NCBI GenBank assembly: GCA_002717655.1
Contig: PBAY01000038.1
Coordinates: 1-62,561, forward strand
Direction: 5' to 3'
From: Phycisphaerae bacterium
GTDB lineage: Bacteria > Planctomycetota > Phycisphaerae > Phycisphaerales > SM1A02
Length of the DNA: 62,561 bases
A program made the position numbers and the translations under genes. The notes under the pieces are model-generated. The model saw nothing but the letters and a program-made list of their open reading frames with translations. It did not search any database and was not told the origin of the DNA. Shown here piece by piece: positions 35,783-43,801 of this stretch. Within the stretch, counting starts at the first letter, position 1, and each line of letters begins with the position of its first letter.

Positions 35783-36460
35783 ATGAATAAGACCAGCCTA
35801 TTTGCTGGCGCCATTGGTGGCCTTCTTATTGCAGGTACAGCCTTTGGTAGTCCTTATCAGGGCATGGAAATGGAACTTCACCATTCCGGTGCCGAAGGCA
35901 ACAGCTATCGCCTGTATGCCAACCTTGATGCTGGTGCACGTATCGATGCCGTCTATGGCAATGCACAGGGTGCGTTGTCCATCGCTGCAGCCGATGGTCT
36001 TCAGTTCTATCAGAACTCAGCTGGCGGTAACACGTCGCAGGCCATCAACAGTGCATTCTTCCAGTTCGTTCCAGCAATGGAATGGGACAGCTACGTGAGC
36101 ATCGGTGCTCTGTATCAGAATGGCGATCCATTCGGATCAAACAATCTGAACGACATCGGTATCGACTGGACCGGCTTCGAAGCTGGTCTGGCACTCTCAT
36201 CTGACAATGGTTCTTGGTTCGTCACTCCTGAGGATGCTCAGGGTGAGGAGCTCGGTGGACGCGTGTTCATCGGTCAGTTCACCGTCGCTGGTGGTTCCGG
36301 CATCGGTGCAGAGGACATCATTGGTCAGGTCAATCTCCAGGGTAAAGATGCCGATGGCAACACCTGGAACGAGATTGGTGCTACCTGGGTACCCGCACCG
36401 GGTGCTCTTGCGCTTCTCGGTCTCGCCGGTCTCGCCGGTGGTCGCCGTCGACGCGCCTGA
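35783..36460 (+). CDS. secreted PEP-CTERM-like protein, array copy 2
   Basis: 225 residues from the ATG at 35783, which has GAGGAGGAG upstream; the frame is open for 52 more codons upstream but those cover the structured leader. Signal peptide (MNKTSLFAGAIGGLLIAGTA), body with YRLYANLDAGARIDAVYGN, QFYQNSAGGNTSQAINSAFF, FVPAMEWDSYVSIGALYQNG, IGIDWTGFEAG and DNGSWFVTPEDAQGEELGGR, and tail PAPGALALLGLAGLAG plus basic end. Very similar to copy 3, so a recent duplication. Likely exported and sorted to the envelope; function unknown. Confidence 0.88.
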   Translation: MNKTSLFAGAIGGLLIAGTAFGSPYQGMEMELHHSGAEGNSYRLYANLDAGARIDAVYGNAQGALSIAAADGLQFYQNSAGGNTSQAINSAFFQFVPAMEWDSYVSIGALYQNGDPFGSNNLNDIGIDWTGFEAGLALSSDNGSWFVTPEDAQGEELGGRVFIGQFTVAGGSGIGAEDIIGQVNLQGKDADGNTWNEIGATWVPAPGALALLGLAGLAGGRRRRA

Positions 36461-36518
36461 ATGATTTGATTGAGAAGTGCCGTTGTATGCGGCACCTCTT
36501 GACACACACACACGAATG

Positions 36519-36554
36519 CACCTCCGCAGTTTCGGCTGCGGAGGTGTTTTTTTT
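36519..36554 (+). terminator. strong intrinsic terminator after array copy 2
   Basis: CACCTCCGCAG (36519-36529) pairs with CTGCGGAGGTG (36536-36546), followed by eight T residues. The flank CACACACGAATGCA recurs before the copy 3 terminator. Confidence 0.92.
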
Positions 36555-36639
36555 GCCAATGGGGCCAAAAATCAGGGGCCTCTTTACGTGGTCTGGCTGA
36601 GCAACGGCCATTTACCAGCCCCTCAACGGGCCTCCCGGT

Positions 36640-36693
36640 CCCTTGAGGAGGCTTTAGTCCTGCTCAAGGGCCTCTAAACGGCTGTAATCAAGG
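36640..36693 (+). repeat. conserved upstream motif, copy 3, with hairpin
   Basis: CCCTTGAGGA at 36640-36649 and GTAATCAAGG at 36684-36693. Here CCCTTGAG also pairs with CTCAAGGG (36663-36670) in an 8-base-pair inverted repeat with a 15-base loop. Confidence 0.45.
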
Positions 36694-36727
36694 ATATTAA
36701 GAATTCATCCACACTGTGATTTAAGAC

Positions 36728-36755
36728 TTGAAATGGGCTATTCGACTCGGATAAA
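36728..36755 (+). promoter_or_regulatory. candidate sigma70-type promoter for array copy 3
   Basis: TTGAAA, 16-base spacer, GATAAA (or 17 with ATAAAT). Predicted leader of about 135 bases, containing the structured element at 36789-36879. Confidence 0.45.
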
Positions 36756-36788
36756 TTGATCTATGGAGAGAGGGGCAGGCCCATTTCA

Positions 36789-36879
36789 GATGTGGTGCCT
36801 GTGGTGGTTCTTGCCCCAAAGTTTGGGAAGATTTCAAATAACTGTTTAAAGCACCACATCCGGTCAACTATTGAGTTGA
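36789..36879 (+). ncRNA. candidate structured leader RNA, copy 3 gene
   Basis: Stem 1: GATGTGGTGC (36789-36798) pairs perfectly with GCACCACATC (36851-36860), enclosing 52 bases with CCCCAAAGTTTGGGAA. Stem 2: TCAACT (36864-36869) pairs with AGTTGA (36874-36879), ending just before GGAGGAGGA. Compared with the copy 2 leader, three outer pairs of stem 1 and most of stem 2 change on both sides so pairing is kept. The 438-base gap 36461-36898 holds this, the terminator, upstream motif and promoter; no gene is seen. Confidence 0.65.
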
Positions 36880-36898
36880 TTGGAGGAGGAGAATCTCC

Positions 36899-37582
36899 AT
36901 GAAAGCAACAAGCGTAATTGCTGGCGTAGTCGGCGGAGCCCTTCTGGCTTCAGTGGCTGCTGCCTCACCGCTTCAGAGCATGGATATGGAGCTTGTTAAC
37001 AGTGGCGCAGAAGGTAACACCTACCGTCTGTATGCCAACCTTGATGCTGGTGCTCGTATCGACGCCGTTTACGGCAACTCGGTCGAGACCCTCAGCATCG
37101 CAGCTGCTGAAGGCCTTTACTTCTATCAGAACTCAGCTGGCGGTAACACGTCACAGGCCATCAACAGTGCATTCTTCGTGTTCGTTCCAGCAATGGAATG
37201 GGACAGCTATGTCAGCATTGGTGCTCTCTACCAGAATGGTGATCCATTCGGTGGAAACAATCTCAATGACATCGGCATTGACTGGACCAGCTTCGCATCT
37301 GGTGGCGCACTTGAAACTGACAACGGTTCCTGGTTCGTGACTCCTGAGGATCCTCAGGGTTCAGAGCTCGGTGGCCGTGTATTCCTGGGACAGTTCACTG
37401 TCGCAGGCGGCACCGGTGTTGGTTATGAAGACGTCGTTGGCTCTGTAAACCTTCAGGGTAAAGATGCTGATGGCAACACTTGGTCGGAAACTGGCGCCAC
37501 ATGGGCTCCAATTCCAGCTCCAGGTGCACTTGCACTCCTCGGCCTCGCCGGCCTCGCCGGTAGTCGCCGTCGTCGTGCATGA
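36899..37582 (+). CDS. secreted PEP-CTERM-like protein, array copy 3
   Basis: 227 residues, close paralogue of copy 2. Signal peptide (MKATSVIAGVVGGALLASVA), the shared core (TYRLYANLDAGARIDAVYGN, YFYQNSAGGNTSQAINSAFF, EWDSYVSIGALYQNGDPFGG, IGIDWTSFAS, DNGSWFVTPEDPQGSELGGR) and tail PAPGALALLGLAGLAG plus basic residues. A GGAG-AAT-CTCC inverted repeat overlaps the ribosome-binding region just before the ATG, which could modulate initiation. Function unknown. Confidence 0.88.
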   Translation: MKATSVIAGVVGGALLASVAAASPLQSMDMELVNSGAEGNTYRLYANLDAGARIDAVYGNSVETLSIAAAEGLYFYQNSAGGNTSQAINSAFFVFVPAMEWDSYVSIGALYQNGDPFGGNNLNDIGIDWTSFASGGALETDNGSWFVTPEDPQGSELGGRVFLGQFTVAGGTGVGYEDVVGSVNLQGKDADGNTWSETGATWAPIPAPGALALLGLAGLAGSRRRRA

Positions 37583-37638
37583 TCATGTTTGGTACACGTG
37601 TAGGGTGAACCTGCACGTAACCCACGCACACACGAAAG

Positions 37639-37674
37639 CATCTCCGCAGCCTCGGCTGCGGAGATGTCTTTTTT
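37639..37674 (+). terminator. strong intrinsic terminator after array copy 3
   Basis: CATCTCCGCAG (37639-37649) pairs with CTGCGGAGATG (37656-37666), then TC and six T residues. It differs from the copy 2 terminator by compensating bases near the foot of the stem. Confidence 0.92.
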
Positions 37675-37815
37675 GCTTCGAACACATCAATACAGGGAAT
37701 TGAAGATCCTGAAGAGCGATCTTGGATTTCTGAAGGATCTCGTGATTGCATGAGTTTCAAAGTGGATTAACCTTTAAGTGCCGGCGATGGGGAATAGCTG
37801 AGAAGGAGTTACATC

Positions 37816-38490
37816 ATGAAGATTAAATCGATGGTCGCCATCACGACTCTGGGCATCGTGGCCGGACTGGCGCAGGCAAGTCCATTGCAAGGGCTCAGTG
37901 CTGATGTCGTGAATGTGGGTGATCTCGGAACGACGTATCGGCTGTATGTGAACCTGGATGCTGGTTCCAGACTAGATGCCGTCTACGGTAATTCCCAGTA
38001 CAGCTTGTATTTGAAACCACGTGAAGGTCGATCGTTCTATCAGAACATGGCTGGTGGTCCCACTTCCAAGGAAATCAATTCGGCGTTCTTCACATTCGTT
38101 CCGGAACTGGAATGGGACTCCTATGTGAGCATCGGCTCGCTGTATCAGAGCGGCGATCCCTTCGGTGAGAACAACCTGAACAACATCGGGATCGACTGGA
38201 CATCCTTCGAGAATGGTGGGGAGCTGCTTACGGACAATGGTTCCTGGTTCGTGACACCGGAGGATATGCAGGGGCAGGAATTGAATGGTCGGGTCTTCAT
38301 CGCCCAGTTGACGATTCAAGGATCCACTGGAGATCTCTACAGCGATCTTGATTACATGCTGAACCTTCAGGGTAAGGACGCTGATGGCCAAACTTGGAAT
38401 GCGTTGGGTTTGACCTGGATTCCAGCACCTGGTGCGATGGCTGTTCTTGGAATGGCTGCGTTGGTCGGCGGTCGTCGTCGGCGAGCCTGA
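37816..38490 (+). CDS. secreted PEP-CTERM-like protein, array copy 4
   Basis: 224 residues. Signal peptide, then the shared core in diverged form (TYRLYVNLDAGSRLDAVYGN, SFYQNMAGGPTSKEINSAFF, ELEWDSYVSIGSLYQSGDPF, IGIDWTSFENGG, DNGSWFVTPEDMQGQELNGR) and tail PAPGAMAVLGMAALVGG plus Arg run. The 233-base upstream gap has AGGAG at 7 bases but neither the leader stems nor a clear promoter, so it may be regulated differently. Its stop codon abuts the stop of the convergent gene (TGATCA). Function unknown. Confidence 0.87.
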   Translation: MKIKSMVAITTLGIVAGLAQASPLQGLSADVVNVGDLGTTYRLYVNLDAGSRLDAVYGNSQYSLYLKPREGRSFYQNMAGGPTSKEINSAFFTFVPELEWDSYVSIGSLYQSGDPFGENNLNNIGIDWTSFENGGELLTDNGSWFVTPEDMQGQELNGRVFIAQLTIQGSTGDLYSDLDYMLNLQGKDADGQTWNALGLTWIPAPGAMAVLGMAALVGGRRRRA

Positions 38491-39984
38491 TCAGGGGCCG
38501 GCTTGAGCTTCATATCGATCAACGGCATCGCCGAGGGCGTTGCGAAGGGTGGCCAGTGAGTCTCCCCACGCTTCGTGTCGTCTTGCTGAACGTTGATAAA
38601 TGGGCTGACGGACCTGATCCGAACTCAGCGTCAGAACGGTCCTGCCGGACTCCCAGAAACGCAGACACCGGTCATCCCAGTCCAGCCCGCAGAATTCGAT
38701 GATACGCCTGCTCTGGGCTTCCAGATCGTCCACCAGATCCTCGTAGAAGACGTTCAGGACGGGTAGAGGGGCAATCTCCTTCCACCGCTCCATCCAGGCT
38801 TCCTGCTCCCTGTAGAAGGCACCTACCGCCTTCTGAGAGGTGGCCCATTCATTCGTCCCGGGTGCGAACTTCTGCGTCCAGCAGGAGAGGCCTGTATCCA
38901 TGGGGTGCCTTTGGCAGTGGATCACTCTAGCCTTGGGGAACAACAGTGAAATCAGGCCCAGAAATGTGAAATTCCCGAGTTGTTTGTCGACCCGGCGAAC
39001 AGCCTTGGGCGCCATGGCCTTCACTTGATCAAGGTACGCACCGGCCATGCTGGTGAGCCCCAGTTCATTGGTTTCTTCAAGACACGCCGGGTAGGGCAGG
39101 GCTGTGCCCAGTACCTCAGGCATGGCCTGAACCAAAATACTCATGGCATCAAGTTCGCCAAGTCCAGCGGCCTGTGGATGAGCATCAATGACCTGTTCAG
39201 TAAGAGTCGATCCGCTTCGAAGCATGCCGACAATGAAGATCATTGATTCATCGTCACACTCTGATCGTGGAAGTGATGGGTATCCCTTTTCCTTGAAGAC
39301 TTCTTCAACACGCTGACGATGAGCCGTTGCTTGTTCGACATCCCATTCGGTGTTCACAACTGCATTGGCTTGATCATAGAGTTGGGCAGCTTGATCAAAT
39401 TGACCCTGCTTTTCTGCAGCAAGCGCAGCTACGAACCAGAGGGATCGTCTGTGTTCGATATTGATACCGTCTCCAGGGAGATGTCGACGAACGATCTGTT
39501 CCGCCTGAGGGGCATCACCGCTTCTGATCAGGGCTCGACCATGAACGATTGCCAACAGTGGAGAAGCATGGGAACCCCCTGCAGTTGATTCAATCACCTT
39601 GATTGTCTTGTCAGGCTTGCCCATTCGCAGATAGGTTTCGCACTTGCCGGCCAGCGCAGCCTCGAAGTCAGGCTTGATCTTCAGCGATCGGTCATATCTT
39701 GCAAGGGCTTCCCGGTATCGCCCTGTAGTCGTCAGGATTTCCGCCATCAGGGCTTGATAGTCAGCTCGCTTGGAGTCCTTTGCAATGGCTCTGGAGAGCG
39801 TCGCTTCTGCTTCTCGAAATCGCCCCGTGGTAAGCAGAATGTGGGCCAGCATGGCCAGGGCCTCATGATCACGAGGCTTGCGTTTGAGGTGTTCCTGGCA
39901 CAGTGATTCAGCGCCAACAGGATCTCCACCATAGAGCAGGCCTGAAATCTGCTGGCGAATGAGTCGATCCTGTTCAGCACTCAT
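38491..39984 (-). CDS. TPR-sulfotransferase fusion protein
   Basis: 497 residues. The N-terminal half (about 1-250) is TPR repeats, for example GRFREAEATLSRAIAKDSKR and GRYREALARYDRSLKIKPDF. The C-terminal half is a PAPS-dependent sulfotransferase-like domain with the 5'-phosphosulfate loop GMLRSGSTLTEQVIDAHPQA and the 3'-phosphate motif CQRHPMDTGLSCW. It would transfer sulfate from PAPS to an unknown acceptor such as a glycan or protein. PAPS-forming genes sat and cysC are about 13 kb away. Seven bases separate it from the upstream rho gene. Confidence 0.9.
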   Translation of the reverse strand: MSAEQDRLIRQQISGLLYGGDPVGAESLCQEHLKRKPRDHEALAMLAHILLTTGRFREAEATLSRAIAKDSKRADYQALMAEILTTTGRYREALARYDRSLKIKPDFEAALAGKCETYLRMGKPDKTIKVIESTAGGSHASPLLAIVHGRALIRSGDAPQAEQIVRRHLPGDGINIEHRRSLWFVAALAAEKQGQFDQAAQLYDQANAVVNTEWDVEQATAHRQRVEEVFKEKGYPSLPRSECDDESMIFIVGMLRSGSTLTEQVIDAHPQAAGLGELDAMSILVQAMPEVLGTALPYPACLEETNELGLTSMAGAYLDQVKAMAPKAVRRVDKQLGNFTFLGLISLLFPKARVIHCQRHPMDTGLSCWTQKFAPGTNEWATSQKAVGAFYREQEAWMERWKEIAPLPVLNVFYEDLVDDLEAQSRRIIEFCGLDWDDRCLRFWESGRTVLTLSSDQVRQPIYQRSARRHEAWGDSLATLRNALGDAVDRYEAQAGP

Positions 39985-39990
39985 CGTCTC

Positions 39991-41124
39991 TTATCCCTGC
40001 ACGAGTGACTCATTGGTCTCGTAACGTTCCAACGCCTTGAGCAGCTGTTCAATCTGCATGGGTGGAGACATGTTGATCAGCCGACGGCGGAGGGCGGTGA
40101 TCGTCTTGAACTCGGTGGGAGTGAGCAGAAGATCTTCATGTCTGGTGCCGGAGGCAGCCAGATTCATGGCGGGATAGAGTCGCTGTTCCGAGATTGATCT
40201 ATCCAGCACGAGTTCCATGTTTCCTGTGCCCTTGAACTCTTCGAAGATGATCTGATCAGCTCTGGAACCAGTATCAACCAGGCAGGTCGCGATGATGGTC
40301 AATGAGCCACCCTCTTCAGCCTTTCGAGCTGCTCCAAAGAGTTGCTTCGGTATCTCCAGTGCACGCGAGTCGATGCCACCGGACATGGTTCGACCGCTGT
40401 TGCCGTATTTCTTGGAGTTGTTGAAGGCTCGACCAAGCCGTGTGAGGGAATCAAGCAGCACAACGACGTCACGGCCGGCTTCAAGCTTGCAGCGTGCTCG
40501 CTCGATGGCGAGCATGCCCAGTTCAATGTGCTTCGCCGTGTCTTCATCATTCGAGGAAGCCAGAACTTCTGCCGGCACATTGCGTCGGAAGTCAGTCACT
40601 TCCTCGGGCCGTTCGTCGATCAGCAACGCAACCAGTTCAACTTCAGGATGTTGTTGTGTGATTCCGAAGGCGATGTTCTGCAGCAGGATGGTCTTTCCTG
40701 CCTTGGGTGGTGCAACGATCAGCCCGCGGGTTCCATAGCCGATCGGGCAGAACAGATCGATGAGCCGACAGGCTGGTGGGCAGCCGGGGTACTCCAGTGA
40801 CATTCGCGGCTGAGGATCGATGGGTGTCAGCTCATCAAAGGGCTTTCGGCCAGCGTATTCATCAGGCGTGATGCCTTCGACTTCAAGGATGGATTCAACC
40901 ACCGGACGTGGGCCACCTCGTGGTCGTCCCGAACGTTTGCGGGGTCGTTTCATGACGATGCTGGCCGTCACATGCTGTCCGTTTCGAAGCTTGAATTCCT
41001 CAAGCATGTTCGCGGGCACGAGCGGATCGTCTTTGGAAGCAACGATGCCATTGTCGAATTGGCGCAATCGACACTCCGTTGGAGAGGTGAATTCAAGGAT
41101 GCCACTGATGGTGTTCGTGCTCAT
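39991..41124 (-). CDS. rho: transcription termination factor Rho
   Basis: Hexameric RNA-dependent helicase that ends transcription. At 377 residues it is shorter than E. coli Rho (419) because the N-terminal helical Rho_N domain is missing; it begins with the cold-shock-like RNA-binding domain (SGILEFTSPTECRLRQFDNG). A basic RKRSGRPRGGPRP linker follows. Walker A is APPKAGKT, the Q-loop/R-loop region has SLTRLGRAFNN and ATCLVDTGSRADQIIFEEFK. All catalytic parts are present. Confidence 0.95.
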   Translation of the reverse strand: MSTNTISGILEFTSPTECRLRQFDNGIVASKDDPLVPANMLEEFKLRNGQHVTASIVMKRPRKRSGRPRGGPRPVVESILEVEGITPDEYAGRKPFDELTPIDPQPRMSLEYPGCPPACRLIDLFCPIGYGTRGLIVAPPKAGKTILLQNIAFGITQQHPEVELVALLIDERPEEVTDFRRNVPAEVLASSNDEDTAKHIELGMLAIERARCKLEAGRDVVVLLDSLTRLGRAFNNSKKYGNSGRTMSGGIDSRALEIPKQLFGAARKAEEGGSLTIIATCLVDTGSRADQIIFEEFKGTGNMELVLDRSISEQRLYPAMNLAASGTRHEDLLLTPTEFKTITALRRRLINMSPPMQIEQLLKALERYETNESLVQG

Positions 41125-41276
41125 GCAGTACCAATGCCCGGCAAGTGGTAGCCGGAAAACGGGATCGGCAAAAACCCCGATGAGTCAATTGCAGTTAGTG
41201 CGATGGTTCTGACCGGCTTGCCCATTCAGGCGGGCCCATCAGTACGTGAACAGTAGAACAGCCGGGGAGAAGAACG

Positions 41277-42269
41277 TCAAGAAAGCCGACAAGCCAGTTT
41301 CGTGGCCACAGCAGCGTTGTGCAGCAGAAGTGAGATGTTGGCGATCAGCGACCTTCCCTCGGTGGCCTCAGCCATGTGAGAGAGCAGGAAGGGTGTCCGA
41401 GCAGGTCCTGTCACGCCGGCAGCGGAGGCAGCCTGCTCGGCGTTGATATTGGCTTTCTGGACGACTTCTCGAGGCAGGCAGGATGCGGCTTCAAGCGGAA
41501 CCGTGAGCAATACACCGCCTTTGCCATTGACTGCCTGCCAGTGCAGTTGCACCAGATCGGCAGCTTCTTCAAGGTGATGAACGAACTGTACGGCTGGAGC
41601 ATCAGGATCAGTTCCTGCGATGAAGCAGGGCATCTCATGTGTTCCCAGGCCAAGAATCGGGACCCCGAGTGTCTCGAGCCACTCACCTGTTGCAGGCACA
41701 TCGACGATTGATTTGATGCCGGCGCTGACCACGGTCATCGGCGTTTCAGCAATGACACTCAGGTCTGCGGAAACATCCGGTCGATCCGACCAGCCATGAT
41801 GAACACCGCCGATGCCTCCAGTGGCCAGTACCTTGGGTGTTCCCAGTCCAGCTGAACGAACCATTGAGGCAGCAGTCAAGGCACCTGAGACCGTTGTTCC
41901 TGCAGTTGATCCGGTATGTAGCGCAGCCGCTGCAGTTGAGACCGAAGCCTTGCTCGCCGATTCGTCGGTAGCAATTCGCTCGACCTCTGTAGGTTCAAGG
42001 CCGACATGCCAGCAACCATCCATGATGACTGTCGTTGCTGGAATTGCGCCATTGGCTCGAACGCATCTGGACATGGCCCTTGCCAGTTCCAGATTCGTCG
42101 ATTGATCGAGCTGCCAATCTGAATCCAGTTGCGTGATACGGTCTTGATTTGGCCATGCCCAGGCCGTTCGAGGAAGGCCGGCAGTGGTGACAGCGGTCTC
42201 CAGAAAGACCACAGGCTTTGATTCGGCCAGTGCTTCTCGTACTTCTGGATGGACAACCAGACGTTCCAT
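41277..42269 (-). CDS. psuG: pseudouridine-5'-phosphate glycosidase
   Basis: 330 residues. Reversibly splits pseudouridine 5'-phosphate into uracil and ribose 5-phosphate, in RNA-nucleoside breakdown. Family signatures are FLETAVTTAGLPRTA with catalytic Glu, GAIPATTVIMDG, ATGGIGGVHHGW, ADLSVIAETPMTVVSAGIKS with Lys, and ARTPFLLSHMAEATEGRSL. No PsuK kinase is next to it. The gap of 152 bases to rho (41125-41276) shows nothing I can assign. Confidence 0.9.
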   Translation of the reverse strand: MERLVVHPEVREALAESKPVVFLETAVTTAGLPRTAWAWPNQDRITQLDSDWQLDQSTNLELARAMSRCVRANGAIPATTVIMDGCWHVGLEPTEVERIATDESASKASVSTAAAALHTGSTAGTTVSGALTAASMVRSAGLGTPKVLATGGIGGVHHGWSDRPDVSADLSVIAETPMTVVSAGIKSIVDVPATGEWLETLGVPILGLGTHEMPCFIAGTDPDAPAVQFVHHLEEAADLVQLHWQAVNGKGGVLLTVPLEAASCLPREVVQKANINAEQAASAAGVTGPARTPFLLSHMAEATEGRSLIANISLLLHNAAVATKLACRLS

Positions 42270-42286
42270 GGATCAATTTCCGTGAA

Positions 42287-43630
42287 TCAGGATCGCCGGG
42301 TTCGGAGTCGACCTCCAAGACGTTTCTTGGGGCCGGAGACCGGCACGATGCCACCAGGGAACTTGGAGGTGTCCTGTTGAGCCTCGGCATCAGGAAGTTG
42401 GATCTTCGAACGTGATTTCTTCTCACGGTGCTGGTCGGCGGCAGCCTGTTCTTTGGCTCGAGCCTGTCGGATCTTCTCAGGTGGCTTGCCGGGCTCGCAG
42501 TCGTCGTAGGCAACCTGAGTGACTTCCACGTTCGTGAGTTGTTCCACCTTGCTCAGAAGTGGACCCTGTTCGGGGGTGACGAACGCAATCGCCTTTCCAT
42601 CACGTCCACGCCGCGCCGTTCGACCGATCCGATGGACGTAGATGTCGGGATCTTCGGGCAGGTCATAATTGACTACCAGATTGATGTTGTCGACGTCGAT
42701 TCCTCTGGCGGCGAGATCCGACGCCACGATGACATCCACATTGCCTTCTCGGAGCCGCTTCATGACGCTGTTTCTCTTGCCCTGATGCATGTCTGCATGG
42801 AGTGACTCGACATCCTTGCCGTTTCGCTTGAGATCCTCAGCAACGCGATCGACGGTCATCTTCGTACGGCAGAAGATCAAAGTGAGTTCCGGCTTCTCCT
42901 TCTTGAGCAGGAATCTCAGAAGTCGTCTCTTGTCCCATGGTTCAACCGCGACATATGACTGTTCAACCTGTGAGACGGTCAATTGCTTGGCATCATTGGC
43001 CGTAAGGTCCATGGGTTTATTCATGTACTGTCGAGCAAGCTTCTCGATTTCAGGCGAAATCGTCGCAGAGACGAAGACGGTCTGGTGCTTGTGCTTGATG
43101 CTTCCCAGAATTCTTCGGATATCTTCACGGAAGCCGATGTCCAGCATTCGATCAACTTCATCAAGAACCGCAATCTTCACCTTGTTGTAGGGCAGCAGGC
43201 CGCGGTTGTTCATGTCCATCACTCGGCCTGGGGTGCAGATGATGATGTTCGGTTTTCTTTCGAGTTTGCGAGCCTGGACCGTAATTTTCTGGCCGCCGTA
43301 TACCGGGAGGATTGAAAGCCCGGTCTTGGCACCGAACTTCTCCATCTCGCGAGCGACCTGAATGGCCAGTTCCCGAGTCGGAACGAGCGCCAATCCTGCG
43401 AATGGCTCATTTTTCTCAACGCGTTGGAGTATGGGAAGTCCAAAGGCGGCGGTCTTGCCAGTGCCGGTCTTGGACTGGCCGAGGATGTCATGTCCTTTGA
43501 CCGCTTCGGGAATCAGTTTGGACTGGATATGAGTGGGGTGCTCAAAGCCACAGTCCTCGACCGCTCGGCAGATCTCATCCGAGAGGCCCAGATCCTTGAA
43601 CGTGGTCTGGGAGTCAAAAATTTCGTTCAT
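42287..43630 (-). CDS. DEAD-box-type RNA helicase with DEVD motif II
   Basis: 447 residues from the ATG at 43630 (MNEIFDSQTTFKDLGLSDEI). Motifs in order: Q motif GFEHPTHIQSKLIP, Walker A SKTGTGKTAAFGLP, motif Ib TPGRVMD, motif II VLDEVDRMLD (DEVD instead of DEAD), motif III SATIS, and HRIGRTARRGRDG. A basic C-terminal tail (KKSRSKIQLPD onward, ending GPKKRLGGRLRTRRS) probably binds RNA. Which RhlE/CsdA-type role it has cannot be decided. Confidence 0.92.
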   Translation of the reverse strand: MNEIFDSQTTFKDLGLSDEICRAVEDCGFEHPTHIQSKLIPEAVKGHDILGQSKTGTGKTAAFGLPILQRVEKNEPFAGLALVPTRELAIQVAREMEKFGAKTGLSILPVYGGQKITVQARKLERKPNIIICTPGRVMDMNNRGLLPYNKVKIAVLDEVDRMLDIGFREDIRRILGSIKHKHQTVFVSATISPEIEKLARQYMNKPMDLTANDAKQLTVSQVEQSYVAVEPWDKRRLLRFLLKKEKPELTLIFCRTKMTVDRVAEDLKRNGKDVESLHADMHQGKRNSVMKRLREGNVDVIVASDLAARGIDVDNINLVVNYDLPEDPDIYVHRIGRTARRGRDGKAIAFVTPEQGPLLSKVEQLTNVEVTQVAYDDCEPGKPPEKIRQARAKEQAAADQHREKKSRSKIQLPDAEAQQDTSKFPGGIVPVSGPKKRLGGRLRTRRS

Positions 43631-43801
43631 GATTTCTAGGCGACCCCATATTGGCCGCAATGGCGGAGTTCGTCGGATGAGCCGAAAGGCGATTCCGAAT
43701 CGAACCGCAACAGCACATCATGGTACGGTGGCATGGCGGCCGATACAACTACCGGGAGCATGATGCTTCATAGGACCCGGATAGAGCCGCTTGGTAGGTG
43801 C

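Noticed and set aside
36501-36513. Short CA repeat after array copy 2
   Set aside because: Only about 13 bases; part of the shared terminator flank, not a microsatellite of note or a CRISPR.
35660-36879. Array leaders as c-di-GMP, TPP, cobalamin, glycine or fluoride riboswitch
   Set aside because: None of the conserved core sequences of these classes that I know is present.
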